Shown here: positions 35,441 to 44,685 of the stretch, one piece after another | Numbering within the stretch: the stretch's first letter is position 1 | Layout: every line of letters begins with the position of its first letter | Assembly (NCBI RefSeq): GCF_009604455.1 | Contig: NZ_WEGL01000002.1 | Coordinates: 124,001 to 188,000, forward strand | Reading direction: 5' to 3' | Length of the DNA stretch: 64,000 nucleotides | Source of the DNA: Streptomyces sp. RB17 | GTDB taxonomy: Bacteria > Actinomycetota > Actinomycetes > Streptomycetales > Streptomycetaceae | Made by a program: the position numbers and the translations under genes | Notes under the pieces: generated by a model | Databases searched by the model: none | Seen by the model: the letters and a program-made list of their open reading frames with translations, nothing else | Told to the model about the DNA's origin: nothing

Positions 35441-37828
35441 TCACCGCTTCTTCGGATCCAGCAGGCCCGCGCGGCGTAGCGCGTCCGCCATCGCACTGTT
35501 CGCCGGTGCCGGCGCCTCGCGGCCGCCCCGGTCACCGCCGCGGCCCTCGCGCCGGCCCTGGCCGCCGCCCTGCCGCTGCTGGGGCGGCCGGGCGCCGCCA
35601 CCGCGCTGCTGCCGGCCGCCGCCCTGTCCCTGCGGCGCGGCCTCGTCGTCCAGGCGCAGAGTGAGCGCGATCCGCTTGCGTGGGATGTCCACGTCGAGGA
35701 CCTTCACCTTGACGATGTCACCCGGCTTGACGACATCACGCGGGTCCTTGACGAACGTCTTCGACATCGCCGAGACATGCACCAGTCCGTCCTGGTGGAC
35801 ACCGACGTCCACGAACGCGCCGAACGCGGCCACGTTCGTCACCACGCCCTCCAGGACCATCCCGGCGGACAGGTCGGCGATCTTCTCCACGCCCTCCTTG
35901 AAGGTGGCCGTCTTGAACGCGGGACGCGGGTCGCGGCCCGGCTTCTCCAGCTCCTTCAGGATGTCCGTCACGGTCGGCAGACCGAACGTGTCGTCCACGA
36001 ACTCGGCGGGCTTCAGCGAGCGCAGCACGCCGGTGTTGCCGATGAGGGAGGCGACCTCCTGGCCGGAAGTCTTCACCATGCGGCGGACCACCGGGTAGGC
36101 CTCGGGGTGCACGCTGGAGGCGTCCAGCGGGTCGGCGCCGCCGCGGATGCGCAGGAAGCCCGCGCACTGCTCGTACGCCTTCGGGCCGAGCCGCGCCACC
36201 TTCTTCAGCTCGGAGCGGGACGTGAACGGCCCGTTGGAGTCCCGGTGCGCCACGATGTTCTCGGCGAGACCGGAGGAGATGCCCGACACCCGCGAGAGGA
36301 GCGGCACGGACGCCGTGTTGACGTCCACGCCCACGCCGTTCACACAGTCCTCCACGACCGCGTCCAGCGAGCGGGACAGCTTCACCTCGGACAGGTCGTG
36401 CTGGTACTGGCCGACACCGATCGACTTCGGGTCGATCTTCACCAGCTCGGCCAGCGGGTCCTGCAGGCGCCGGGCGATGGACACCGCGCCGCGCAGTGAC
36501 ACGTCCATGTCCGGCAGTTCCTGCGAGGCGTACTGCGAGGCCGAGTACACCGAGGCGCCCGCCTCGGACACCATCACCTTGGTGAGCTTCAGCTCCGGGT
36601 GTTTCGCGATCAGTTCACCGGCGAGCTTGTCGGTCTCGCGGGAGGCCGTGCCGTTGCCGATCGCGACCAGCTCGACCGCGTGCTCCCCGGCGAGCCGTGC
36701 CAGCTTGGCGAGGGCCTCGTCCCACTTGTTCGCAGGGACGTGCGGGTAGATCACGTCCGTGGCGACGACCTTGCCGGTCGCATCGACCACGGCGACCTTC
36801 ACACCCGTACGGAAACCGGGGTCCAGGCCCAGCGTCGCGCGGGTGCCGGCCGGGGCGGCCAGGAGCAGATCGCGCAGGTTCGCCGCGAACACGTTCACCG
36901 CCTCGTCCTCGGCGGCCGTCCGCAGCCTGAGGCGCAGGTCGATGCCCAGGTGGACGAGGATGCGGGTACGCCAGGCCCAGCGGACGGTGTCCGTCAGCCA
37001 CTTGTCGGCGGGACGGCCCCGGTCGGCGATCCCGAACCGGTTCGCGACGATCCCCTCGTACGAGGACGGGCCCTCCGTGGGCTCCTCCGGCTCCAGGACG
37101 AGGTCCAGGACCTCCTCCTTCTCGCCGCGCAGCATCGCCAGGATGCGGTGCGAGGGCAGCTCGGTGAACGGCTCGGCGAAGTCGAAGTAGTCGGCGAACT
37201 TCGCGCCCGCCTCCTCCTTGCCCTCCCGCACCTTCGCGGCGAGCCGCCCGCGCACCCACATGCGCTCGCGCAGCTCGCCGATCAGGTCGGCGTCCTCCGA
37301 GAACCGCTCGGTGAGGATCGCCCGGGCGCCCTCCAGCGCGGCCTGCGGGTCGGCGACGCCCTTGTCGGCGTCCACGAACGCGGCCGCCGCCGCCAGCGGC
37401 TCCACCGACGGGTCGCCCAGCAGACCCTCCGCCAGCGGCTCCAGACCGGCCTCGCGCGCGATCTGCGCCTTGGTGCGTCGCTTGGGCTTGTACGGGAGGT
37501 AGATGTCCTCCAGCCGCGCCTTGGTCTCGGCACCGCGGATGCGCGCCTCCAGCTCGTCGGTGAGCTTGCCCTGCTCGCGCACCGACTCCAGGATCGCGGT
37601 CCGCCGCTCCTCAAGCTCCCGCAGATAGCGCAGCCGCTCCTCGAGCGTGCGCAGCTGCGCGTCGTCGAGCATCTCGGTCGCTTCCTTGCGGTAGCGGGCG
37701 ATGAAGGGCACCGTCGAACCGCCGTCGAGCAGTTCCACCGCGGCCTTCACCTGCCGCTCCCGTACGCCGAGTTCCTCGGCGATCCTGCCTTCGATGGATC
37801 CTGCTCCGATGGATCCGGGTGTCGTCAC
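35441..37828 (-). CDS. tex: Tex-family RNA-binding protein with disordered C-terminal tail
   Basis: A 795-residue Tex protein. Domains in order are the N-terminal helical region ([35 protein letters not shown]), the YqgF/RNase H-like core ([19 protein letters not shown]), two HhH motifs ([20 protein letters not shown] and the [20 protein letters not shown] area), and the S1 RNA-binding domain (about 635-705). Unlike typical Tex, which ends soon after S1, a tail of about 70 residues rich in Gly, Arg and Gln ([22 protein letters not shown]) precedes a final helix. The start GTG 37828 is the best of several. Tex associates with RNA polymerase and nucleic acid and affects gene expression broadly. 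Confidence 0.93.
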   Translation of the reverse strand: MTTPGSIGAGSIEGRIAEELGVRERQVKAAVELLDGGSTVPFIARYRKEATEMLDDAQLRTLEERLRYLRELEERRTAILESVREQGKLTDELEARIRGAETKARLEDIYLPYKPKRRTKAQIAREAGLEPLAEGLLGDPSVEPLAAAAAFVDADKGVADPQAALEGARAILTERFSEDADLIGELRERMWVRGRLAAKVREGKEEAGAKFADYFDFAEPFTELPSHRILAMLRGEKEEVLDLVLEPEEPTEGPSSYEGIVANRFGIADRGRPADKWLTDTVRWAWRTRILVHLGIDLRLRLRTAAEDEAVNVFAANLRDLLLAAPAGTRATLGLDPGFRTGVKVAVVDATGKVVATDVIYPHVPANKWDEALAKLARLAGEHAVELVAIGNGTASRETDKLAGELIAKHPELKLTKVMVSEAGASVYSASQYASQELPDMDVSLRGAVSIARRLQDPLAELVKIDPKSIGVGQYQHDLSEVKLSRSLDAVVEDCVNGVGVDVNTASVPLLSRVSGISSGLAENIVAHRDSNGPFTSRSELKKVARLGPKAYEQCAGFLRIRGGADPLDASSVHPEAYPVVRRMVKTSGQEVASLIGNTGVLRSLKPAEFVDDTFGLPTVTDILKELEKPGRDPRPAFKTATFKEGVEKIADLSAGMVLEGVVTNVAAFGAFVDVGVHQDGLVHVSAMSKTFVKDPRDVVKPGDIVKVKVLDVDIPRKRIALTLRLDDEAAPQGQGGGRQQRGGGARPPQQRQGGGQGRREGRGGDRGGREAPAPANSAMADALRRAGLLDPKKR

Positions 37829-37940
37829 GATCCCGTACCGCCTTCTCCACTGAGGTTGCGCGGCAATTGTGGCAGGTGACACCGACAACCGGGGATCAGG
37901 GCGGCAACTCCGGCGGGCCGCCCGGGCGCCGGGCCGATTA

Positions 37941-38072
37941 TCAGGCCCGGCTGCCGCGCGCGGTGGAGGAGGCCCCGCCGAACAGCCGGGCGAGCGCCCG
38001 GAACGGCAGCGTGACCACGGTGGCGACGGCCCCGCCGATCCGGCGCGGTACGTCTGCGAGGGCGCTGAACAC
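37941..38072 (-). CDS. Small LPFR-motif protein
   Basis: A 43-residue protein beginning GTG 38072 ([20 protein letters not shown]) with AAAAGGAG 7 bases upstream, a very good SD. The sequence continues [20 protein letters not shown] to the stop at 37941. The central hydrophobic segment with the LPFRAL-RLFGGAS core could be one membrane-associated helix. Very similar small ORFs occur in many Streptomyces and are, I believe, catalogued as LPFR-motif small proteins. Function unknown. It lies upstream of tex and divergent from glxA. Confidence 0.75.
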   Translation of the reverse strand: MFSALADVPRRIGGAVATVVTLPFRALARLFGGASSTARGSRA

Positions 38073-38219
38073 GGAACATCTCCTTTTCTCCGGATCCGCT
38101 GTCCGTCACCGGGTACCTCGGACGCCGCCCGCCCATGGGCCGTGGCGGCGCCGCCCATGGCAGAAAAGGTGGGAAACGTGTCATTGCGGCCACACGCCGG
38201 GTGGCGAAGAATCGAGGAC

Positions 38220-39200
38220 ATGACGCAGCCCATCGAGGACGTGGCCCGGCGAACCCTCCTCTTCGTCCTCTTCGACGGCGTGCAGAGCCTCGACGTCACC
38301 GGGCCGCTCGAGGTGTTCGCGGGCGCCGAGAAGCACACGCCGGGCACCTACCGGGTCCGTACGGCCTCCCTGGACGGCGGCCCGGTGCGCACCTCCAGCG
38401 GCCTGACCCTCGTACCCGACGAGGCGCTCACCACGGCCGCCGACCCGCACACCCTCCTGGTGCCCGGCGGTCAGGGCACGCGCCACCCGGACGCCCGGCT
38501 GATCGACTGGTTGCGCGCCCGCGCACCGCGCGTCCCGCGCCTGGTCTCGGTGTGCACGGGCGCCATCCTGCTCGCCGCCGCCGGTCTCCTCGACGGCCGC
38601 CGGGTCACGACCCACTGGGCCTACTGCGACACGCTCGCCCGCGACCACCCGGCCGTCGCCGTGGACCCGGAGCCCATCTTCGTCCGGGACGGGCGCGTCG
38701 CCACCTCGGCCGGGGTGACCTCCGGCATCGACCTGGCCCTGGCCCTGGTCGAGGAGGACCTGGACCGGGACGTCGCGCTCGCCGTCGCCCGGCATCTGGT
38801 GGTCTTCCTGCGCCGGCCCGGCAACCAGGCGCAGTTCAGCGCCCAGCTCGCCGCGCAGACCGCGCAGCGCGCACCGCTGCGGGAGGTCCAGCGCTGGATC
38901 ACCGAGCATCCGGCGGGCGACCTGACGGTCGACGCGCTCGCCGCCCGCGCCCGCCTCTCACCGCGCCACTTCGCGCGCGCCTTCCGGGAGGAGACCGGCA
39001 TGACCCCCGGCCGCTACGTCGACCGGGTCCGCCTGGAACACGCCCGCCGCCTGCTCGAGGACACCCCCGACACCATCGAGGGGGTCGCCCGCGCCAGTGG
39101 CTACGGCACCCCGGAGGCCATGCGCCGCGCCTTCGTCAAAGCCCTCGGCACGGCCCCGGCCGAGTACCGCCGCCGCTTCCACCCGGCCATGGCCCCCTGA
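38220..39200 (+). CDS. GlxA-family transcriptional regulator (DJ-1/PfpI + AraC)
   Basis: A 326-residue regulator. It has an N-terminal DJ-1/PfpI-like domain ([49 protein letters not shown] with the nucleophile-elbow Cys) and a C-terminal AraC-type double HTH ([20 protein letters not shown], then the second helix pair [19 protein letters not shown]). GlxA-like regulators control catabolic genes for compounds such as carnitine, arginine and nicotinate. The neighbouring gene encodes a free-standing DJ-1/PfpI protein, probably functionally linked. ATG 38220 is chosen because GAGGAC lies directly before it; the frame upstream is open but non-coding. Confidence 0.92.
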   Translation: MTQPIEDVARRTLLFVLFDGVQSLDVTGPLEVFAGAEKHTPGTYRVRTASLDGGPVRTSSGLTLVPDEALTTAADPHTLLVPGGQGTRHPDARLIDWLRARAPRVPRLVSVCTGAILLAAAGLLDGRRVTTHWAYCDTLARDHPAVAVDPEPIFVRDGRVATSAGVTSGIDLALALVEEDLDRDVALAVARHLVVFLRRPGNQAQFSAQLAAQTAQRAPLREVQRWITEHPAGDLTVDALAARARLSPRHFARAFREETGMTPGRYVDRVRLEHARRLLEDTPDTIEGVARASGYGTPEAMRRAFVKALGTAPAEYRRRFHPAMAP

Positions 39201-39423
39201 TTCCCGGCCTACGGCCGCATCAGCCACCGACGGCAAGCCATCACCCGGGGAGAGCCGTAACCGCCCCGTTGTGGCCGGCAGCTGCGCACCGAAGTCCCCC
39301 CGGAGCCGGCGACCGCAAAAGGGCCTCGCCGGCGCCTGACGCTTCCGCCTCGCCACGGCCCGCTGTCGTCCGCCCCCGACCACGCGCGCTGCCCGTGACA
39401 ACCGCCCTCAGAAGGGACACACC

Positions 39424-40059
39424 ATGCAGATCGCCATCGTCGTCTACGACCGTTTCACCGCCCTCGACGCCATCGGCCCCTACGAGATCCTCTCCCGCCT
39501 CCCCGACGCCGAGACCGTGTTCGTCGCCGAGCGCCCCGGTCCCGTCCGTACCGACACCGGGGCGCTCGGGGTCGTGGCCGACCGGTCGCCGGCCGAGGTC
39601 ACGCGGCCGGACCTGGTGGTCGTACCGGGCGGCCCGGGGCAGAACGACCTGATGGAGCACCGGCCCCTGCTGGACTGGCTGCGGGATGTCGACGCGACCA
39701 GCACCTGGACCACCTCGGTGTGCACGGGCTCGCTGCTGCTGGCCGCCGCGGGCCTCCTGGACGGCCGGCGCGCGACCTCGCACTGGCTGGCGCTCGACCA
39801 GCTGAAGCGGTTCGGCGCCGAACCGGTGCAGGAGCGGGTGGTGTCGGACGGGAAGTACGTCACCGCAGCCGGTGTCTCCGCCGGCATCGACATGGCCCTC
39901 ACCCTGTCCGGCCGCATCGCCGGCGACGAGCACGCCCAGGCCGTCCAGCTCGCCACGGAGTACGACCCGCAGCCGCCCTACGCCGCCGGGTCGCCGCGCA
40001 AGGCCCCCGCCCACCTCGTCGAGCAGTTGCGTGCCCGGAGCCGGTTCATCCTGAGGTAG
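39424..40059 (+). CDS. DJ-1/PfpI family protein
   Basis: A 211-residue single-domain DJ-1/PfpI protein. The core motifs are IVVYDRFTALDAIGPYEIL, VVVPGGPGQ, and the elbow [20 protein letters not shown] with Cys in CTG. Related stand-alone enzymes include isonitrile hydratase, glyoxalases and deglycases. AGAAGGGA precedes ATG 39424. It shares domain ancestry with the adjacent GlxA regulator, so regulator and enzyme may sense or process the same metabolite. The 3' end overlaps the enoyl-CoA hydratase gene by 14 bp, tail to tail. Confidence 0.9.
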   Translation: MQIAIVVYDRFTALDAIGPYEILSRLPDAETVFVAERPGPVRTDTGALGVVADRSPAEVTRPDLVVVPGGPGQNDLMEHRPLLDWLRDVDATSTWTTSVCTGSLLLAAAGLLDGRRATSHWLALDQLKRFGAEPVQERVVSDGKYVTAAGVSAGIDMALTLSGRIAGDEHAQAVQLATEYDPQPPYAAGSPRKAPAHLVEQLRARSRFILR

Positions 40060-40801
40060 ACACGCTCCAGGTGAAGCCCGGCTGCCGGCGCTCCAGGAAC
40101 GCGGCGACCCCCTCCGCGGTGTCGGGGTTGCCACGGGCCACCTGCGCCCAGTGGGCGTCCCGGTCGGTGCGGCCGCCCGTGAACTCCTTCGCGGCGGCCT
40201 GCGTGAGCTGCGAGCGGGAGACCAGGACCCGGGCCAACTCCGCGACCCGCTTGCCCAGTTCGCCCTCCGGCAGCACCTCGTCCACCAGCCCGCAGCCGAG
40301 CGCCCGCCCCGTGTCGATCAACTCGGCCGTGAACAGCAGGTACTTGGCGGCGGCCGGGCCCACCAGCGAGACCAGCCGGCGGGTCGAGGAGGCCGGATAG
40401 ACGATGCCGAGGCGCGCCGGAGTCACCCCGAACAGCGCACCCTCCTCCGCCAGCCGCAGATCGCAGGCCGCGGCGAGCTGGGCCCCGCCGCCCACGCAGT
40501 GCCCGCGCACGGCGGCCACGGTCGGCTTGGGGAATGCGGCGAGCGCCTCCTCGGCGGCCACGGCGAGCCCTTGTGCCTCCTCCGGGGAGCCCTGCAGCGT
40601 GCTGATGTCCGCGCCCGCGCAGAAGGTCCCGCCCTCACCGGTGAGCACCAGCGCCCGCACGCCGGGGTCGTGCGCCAACTCGTCCAGCAGCGGCGGGAGG
40701 GTCCGCCACATCGCGGCGGTCATGGCGTTGCGCTTGGCCGGGTTGCGGATGACGACGGTGGCGACAGCGCCTTCGACGCGGTGCGACAGCTGGGGCTCCA
40801 T
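40046..40801 (-). CDS. Enoyl-CoA hydratase/isomerase family protein
   Basis: A 251-residue crotonase. Oxyanion-hole motifs are FCAGADISTL and RGHCVGGGAQLAAACDLRLA; the catalytic region is FGVTPARLGIVYPASSTRRL. At the second catalytic position (Glu in true hydratases) the sequence is A-R-L-G, so the reaction could be isomerase- or hydrolase-like instead of classical hydration. ATG 40801 is the natural start. Single gene, not next to the beta-oxidation operon at 19-24 kb. Confidence 0.9.
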   Translation of the reverse strand: MEPQLSHRVEGAVATVVIRNPAKRNAMTAAMWRTLPPLLDELAHDPGVRALVLTGEGGTFCAGADISTLQGSPEEAQGLAVAAEEALAAFPKPTVAAVRGHCVGGGAQLAAACDLRLAEEGALFGVTPARLGIVYPASSTRRLVSLVGPAAAKYLLFTAELIDTGRALGCGLVDEVLPEGELGKRVAELARVLVSRSQLTQAAAKEFTGGRTDRDAHWAQVARGNPDTAEGVAAFLERRQPGFTWSVSTSG

Positions 40802-40928
40802 GCGCGGATCGTAACGGGGGCCTGCCGGTACGGAGAGCACGGGTCGGCAGATGCGGCGCGTTACGAAACCCTCCCGATGGGGACAAAGAGGGAGGGGGGC
40901 GACGGGGGCGTGGACCGAGGAGGTGGCG

Positions 40929-41528
40929 ATGGCCAGGGCCGGTACACGCAGAGACAGCGCGACGAAACTGCACCGCGGCTTCAGCTGGCTCACCGCGCTC
41001 GGTGTGCTCCTCGTGCTCGCCGGGATCGTCGGACTCGTCTACACCGCGGCCGCCACGCTCACCTCGATGCTGCTGTTCGGCTGGCTGCTGCTGATCGGCG
41101 GGATCGTCGGTCTGCTGCACGCGATCCAGGCCCGTGGCACCAGCTTCTTCTGGCTCGGTGTCATCGTCGCCGCCCTGAACATCGCGGCCGGCGTCGTCGT
41201 CATCCGCCTGCCGCACGCCGCGGCGGCCGCGCTCTCCATGTTCGCCGCGCTGCTGTTCCTCTCCGCAGGCCTCTTCCGGCTGGTCGGCGGCCTGGTCGTG
41301 CGGGGACCGCAGCTGGGCTGGACGCTGCTGCTCGGCGCGTTCGACCTGCTGCTCGGGATCCTGGTCCTCGGCTCCTGGCCGAGCAGCAGTCAGTACGTCA
41401 TCGGCGCCTTCTTCTCGCTCGCCCTGCTCTTCGACGGCCTCGGCCTCGTGGCCACCGGCTACGGCGGGCGCCGTGTCGTCGGGCTCGTCTCCGAACAGGG
41501 GCAGTCCAAACCCGTACGACCCGACTAG
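40929..41528 (+). CDS. HdeD/DUF308-family membrane protein
   Basis: A 199-residue integral membrane protein with six predicted transmembrane helices in three hairpins (e.g. WLTALGVLLVLAGIVGLVY, MLLFGWLLLIGGIVGLLHA, FFWLGVIVAALNIAAGVVVI). The paired-helix pattern L-x-G-x2-x-I is that of the HdeD/DUF308 family, acid-resistance-linked in enterobacteria but uncharacterised in actinobacteria. GAGGAGG immediately before ATG 40929 fixes the start. Confidence 0.88.
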   Translation: MARAGTRRDSATKLHRGFSWLTALGVLLVLAGIVGLVYTAAATLTSMLLFGWLLLIGGIVGLLHAIQARGTSFFWLGVIVAALNIAAGVVVIRLPHAAAAALSMFAALLFLSAGLFRLVGGLVVRGPQLGWTLLLGAFDLLLGILVLGSWPSSSQYVIGAFFSLALLFDGLGLVATGYGGRRVVGLVSEQGQSKPVRPD

Positions 41529-41703
41529 TTCAACGAACCGGCGTCCGGGGGACAGGAACAGTCCCACACGTGACCGTGTCATACGCACTCGGTCAGAAAG
41601 CGTTCGATACCCGCTGACTTGTGTTCAGTCCCGCGGTCCGGAGCGGATCGTTACCAACACTCGACGTGTGGTGACAATCGAGCGTGAGGGTGGCGACCGG
41701 ACG

Positions 41704-42198
41704 ATGGACAACCACGGGCGCGGGGACGGCCCGCGCCCAGCGGGGGGCGCCGGGCGGCCGCCCGGACCGCTGCCGTACGAAGGCGTCTGGCGGTTCACCG
41801 CCGCCGCGGTGGACGCCTCGGTCCCGCAGGCCCGGCACGCCGTACGGGACCTGCTGCTGCGCCAAGGCGTGCCGGTCTCCGACGAGCTGGTGTACGGCCT
41901 GCTGCTGATCGTCTCCGAGCTGGTCACCAACGCGGTCCGGCACGCGGCGCTGCTGTCGCCGATGCTGGCCGTGGAGGTCGCCGTCGGAGCCGAGTGGGTG
42001 CGGGTGTCCGTGGAGGACAACCACCCCTACCGCCCGACCGCCCTGGAGGCGGACCACGGCCAGACCGGGGGCCGGGGCCTGCTCCTGGTCCGTGAGGTGG
42101 CGCGGGAGGCGGGCGGGACGGTCGACGTGGAGCACACCGCGAGCGGCGGCAAGGTGATCTGGGCCGCCCTGCCACTCAAGCCCGCGACCCTGCCGTAG
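41704..42198 (+). CDS. RsbW-like anti-sigma factor/serine protein kinase (ATP-binding)
   Basis: A 164-residue single-domain GHKL ATPase. Motifs are the N-box SELVTNAVRHA, the G1-like VEDNHPYRP in place of the usual D-x-G-x-G, and the G2 region TGGRGLLLVREVAREAGG, with the final strand GGKVIWAAL. Streptomyces have dozens of such proteins; many are anti-sigma factors that phosphorylate an anti-anti-sigma. The weak G1 box could reduce ATP affinity. No partner sigma or antagonist gene lies next to it. ATG 41704 is preferred; upstream frames are open but not conserved. Confidence 0.88.
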   Translation: MDNHGRGDGPRPAGGAGRPPGPLPYEGVWRFTAAAVDASVPQARHAVRDLLLRQGVPVSDELVYGLLLIVSELVTNAVRHAALLSPMLAVEVAVGAEWVRVSVEDNHPYRPTALEADHGQTGGRGLLLVREVAREAGGTVDVEHTASGGKVIWAALPLKPATLP

Positions 42199-42255
42199 AT
42201 CCACCCTGACGCCGCAGTCCCACGAAGATGCCGAGACGGTGGCCCAGCGGACGCA

Positions 42256-42700
42256 CCGTGTCCTCGCGGCCCGGCGAGACGGCCGTACCGGAGGCTCGTG
42301 AGGGTGCCATGCGGCCTGCAGGCAGGCGAGTGTGCCGAGCCGGGGGCTTGCGTGAGCGCCGTGGCCTCGCGGCCGGGCAGAACGGGAGGCTCGTGAGTGC
42401 CGTGGCCCGCACCGCGGCGCGGCTGCCGAGCCGGGGGTTCGTGTGAGTGCCGTTGTCTCGCAGCCCGGTGAGACGGCCGTACCGGACGTCGTGAGGGTGC
42501 CGTGGGGCCTGCAGGTTGCCGAGATCGCCGAGCCAGGGCTCGCGTGAGGGCCGTGGCCTTGCGGCCCGGTGAGACGGCCGTACCGGAGGTCGTGAGGGTG
42601 CCGTGGGGCCTGCAGGCGAGTCTGCCGAGCCGGGGGCTTGCGTGAGTGCCGTGTGGCCCCACAGCCCGGCGACGCTGTCGAGTGCCGTGGGCCCGTCGGG
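42256..42700. repeat. About 97-bp tandem repeats, four to five imperfect copies
   Basis: The 576-bp gap between the anti-sigma gene and idi is largely filled by an imperfect tandem array. The landmark CGAGCCGGGGGCTTGCGTGAG-like segment begins at 42336, 42427, 42529 and 42626 (spacings 91, 102, 97). GAGACGGCCGTACCGGA occurs at 42276, 42470 and 42571, with a degenerate copy near 42377. Units share GTGCCGTGGGGCCTGCAGG and GCGGCCCGGTGAG. Open frames through the array on both strands follow from the composition, and I do not consider them genes. The remainder, 42199-42255 and 42701-42774, shows nothing recognisable. Confidence 0.85.
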
Positions 42701-42774
42701 TGACGCGACTGCTGAAGCGCGGGCACGCCGACGGTGTCGTGATGCCGCAGGCCCGCGGGGCTGCCGTGGGGCGC

Positions 42775-43368
42775 TCACCAGTCCGCGGACGGGCCCGTCA
42801 GCTCCCTGATCGCCGGGCGGGCCGCGTCCAGGACGGTCATGAACCAGGCCGAGAAGGGGGCGCGGGCGTGCCGCTCGGCCAGCTCGGCGGCCGTCACGAA
42901 GGCGGTCTGGGCGACCTCCTCCGCGTCCGGCGCGAGCGGCGCCTGCACCAGGCCGACGAACAGGTGGTTGTACTCCTGCTCGACCAGGCCCGAGGCCGGG
43001 TCCGGGTGGTTGTAGCGGACCGTGCCGGCCTCCGCCAGCAGCGAGGGGGACACGCCGAGCTCCTCGAACGTGCGCCGGGCCGCGGCGGCGAACGGTGCCT
43101 CGCCCGGGTACGGGTGGCCGCAGCAGGTGTTGGACCACACGCCGGGGGAGTGGTACTTGCCGAGCGCCCGCTGCTGGAGCAGCAGCCTGCCTTGCTCGTC
43201 GAAGAGGAACACCGAGAACGCGCGGTGCAGCTGTCCCGGCGGCTGGTGCGCGGCGAGCTTCTCCGCCGTGCCGATCGTCACACCCTTCTCGTCGACCAGT
43301 TCCAGCAAAATCGCCTCTGCGGTGCCATTCGACGAGCTGTGCGTCGCGGTGGCAGGTGTGATCGGCAT
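42775..43368 (-). CDS. idi: Isopentenyl-diphosphate delta-isomerase, type I
   Basis: A 197-residue Nudix-fold IPP isomerase that interconverts IPP and DMAPP in the cytosol. The sequence holds HRAFSVFLFDEQGRLLLQQR, the catalytic Cys in SNTCCGHP, and the metal-binding Glu region of ARRTFEELG. The C-terminal Glu/Trp-containing segment is VRYNHPDPASGLVEQEYNHL. ATG 43368 is taken because GAAGG is 6 bases upstream and the protein then begins MPITPATATHSS, as in the S. coelicolor enzyme I recall; the frame runs open to 43485. It supplies DMAPP for the hopanoid operon 10 kb away and for other isoprenoids. Confidence 0.95.
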   Translation of the reverse strand: MPITPATATHSSSNGTAEAILLELVDEKGVTIGTAEKLAAHQPPGQLHRAFSVFLFDEQGRLLLQQRALGKYHSPGVWSNTCCGHPYPGEAPFAAAARRTFEELGVSPSLLAEAGTVRYNHPDPASGLVEQEYNHLFVGLVQAPLAPDAEEVAQTAFVTAAELAERHARAPFSAWFMTVLDAARPAIRELTGPSADW

Positions 43369-43568
43369 ACCCATCCTTCGCCTCGGTCTTCGCACCCCAA
43401 GTCTGCCGTACGAATCCGGCACTCCCGGCACTTCCCGGCACGTCCGCGCGCGGCGCGGCACCGGAAGGCGGACCCGGTAGATCATCGTGCCCGGTCAGGA
43501 GATCACGGAACCGTCCGGGGCGGGTATCGAACGTGTGTGCGCGCGCCTGTGCGTGCGTCTGTGTGCCG

Positions 43569-44510
43569 TCAGTGGCACAGCCGGGCCTCGTGCTCCGCGT
43601 GCCCGCCCGGCTCCAGCTGGAAGGTGCAGTGCTCCACGTCGAAGTGGTCGCCGAGGCAGCCCTGCAGCTCGTGCAGCAGCTTCTCGTGGCCGATGGCGCT
43701 GAGTGCCTCCGAGCTGACCACCACGTGCGCCGACAGCACGGGCATCCCGGAGGTGATCGTCCACGCGTGCAGGTCGTGTAGGTCCTCCACGCCGTCCAGC
43801 GCCAGGATGTGCGCCCGCACCTCGCCCATGTCGACGTTCTTCGGGGCCGCCTCCAACAGCACGTCCAGCGTCTCGCGCAGCAGCTTCAGCGTCCTCGGCA
43901 CGATCATCACGCCGATGACCAGCGAGGCGACCGGGTCGGCGCCCTGCCAGCCGGTGGTCAGGATCACCACGGCCGACACCAGTACGGCGAACGAGCCCAG
44001 CGCGTCCGCGGCGACCTCCAGGAAGGCGCCGCGCACGTTCAGGCTCTCCTTCTGCCCGCGCATCAGCAGCGTCAGCGAGATCGAGTTCGCGACCAGGCCG
44101 ATCAGGCCGAACACGACCATCAGGCCGCCGCGGGTCTCCGCGGGCGTCACGAACCGCTGGACGGCCTCGTACAGGACGTATCCGCCGACCCCGAGCAGCA
44201 GCACACAGTTGGCCAGGGCGGCGAGGATCTCGGCGCGGGCATAGCCGAAGGTGCGGTTCGTGCTCGGCGGGCGGTTCGCGAACTGGATCGCGAGCAGCGC
44301 CATGCCGAGGCCCACCGCGTCGGTCGCCATGTGCGCCGCGTCCGCGATCAGCGCGAGCGAGTCCGCGAGCAGACCGCCGGCGATCTCCACCACCATGATC
44401 GTGAGCGTGATGCCCAGCGCGATCCGCAGCCGCCCCCGGTACGCGGCCGCGGCCGTACCCGTGGGTGGCGCATGGCTGTGCGCGTGCCCGTGGTCGTGCC
44501 CTGCCCCCAT
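43569..44510 (-). CDS. Cation diffusion facilitator (Zn/Cd/Co efflux, CzcD/ZitB-like)
   Basis: A 313-residue metal/H+ antiporter. The N-terminal His-rich segment GHDHGHAHSHA, six transmembrane helices, the TM2 metal-site motif SLALIADAAHMATDA (CDF HxxxD equivalent within DAAHMATDA), and a TM5 site in LEVAADALGS are present. The soluble C-terminal domain (from about 215) carries LHDLHAWTITSGM and ends HAEHEARLCH. The direction is efflux from the cytosol. ATG 44510 is preferred over a longer open frame. No metalloregulator gene is adjacent. Confidence 0.93.
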   Translation of the reverse strand: MGAGHDHGHAHSHAPPTGTAAAAYRGRLRIALGITLTIMVVEIAGGLLADSLALIADAAHMATDAVGLGMALLAIQFANRPPSTNRTFGYARAEILAALANCVLLLGVGGYVLYEAVQRFVTPAETRGGLMVVFGLIGLVANSISLTLLMRGQKESLNVRGAFLEVAADALGSFAVLVSAVVILTTGWQGADPVASLVIGVMIVPRTLKLLRETLDVLLEAAPKNVDMGEVRAHILALDGVEDLHDLHAWTITSGMPVLSAHVVVSSEALSAIGHEKLLHELQGCLGDHFDVEHCTFQLEPGGHAEHEARLCH

Positions 44511-44601
44511 GACATCCGCCCTTCCGTATCCGTCGGCAGGGCCCAGTGAACTACGGGTGGGGGGTATCGGGCAACGCGGCACTGAACACCGTTGTCATGT
44601 G

Positions 44602-44634
44602 CCCTGACCTGCGGAAACGTTCCGCAGGTCAGGG
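44602..44634. terminator. Perfect 15-bp inverted repeat between galE and the CDF gene
   Basis: CCCTGACCTGCGGAA, a 3-base ACG centre, then the exact reverse complement to 44634. It lies 52 bp downstream of the galE stop and 92 bp upstream of the CDF start, both on the minus strand. There is no T-tract, as is common for Streptomyces terminators. A role as an operator for the CDF gene is possible but less likely. Confidence 0.7.
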
Positions 44635-44685
44635 TGGGTGCGGTCACCGCCCCCAGGCTCTCCCGGGGTGGCTCGTCCCTGCGGC

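Noticed and set aside
42256..42700. CRISPR array
   Set aside because: Units of about 97 bp repeat as a whole with diverged copies. There are no short identical repeats separated by unique spacers, and no cas genes.
42176..43441. 421-codon minus frame across the repeats and idi
   Set aside because: It is the wrong frame of idi continued through the tandem repeats; the real idi frame carries all catalytic motifs.
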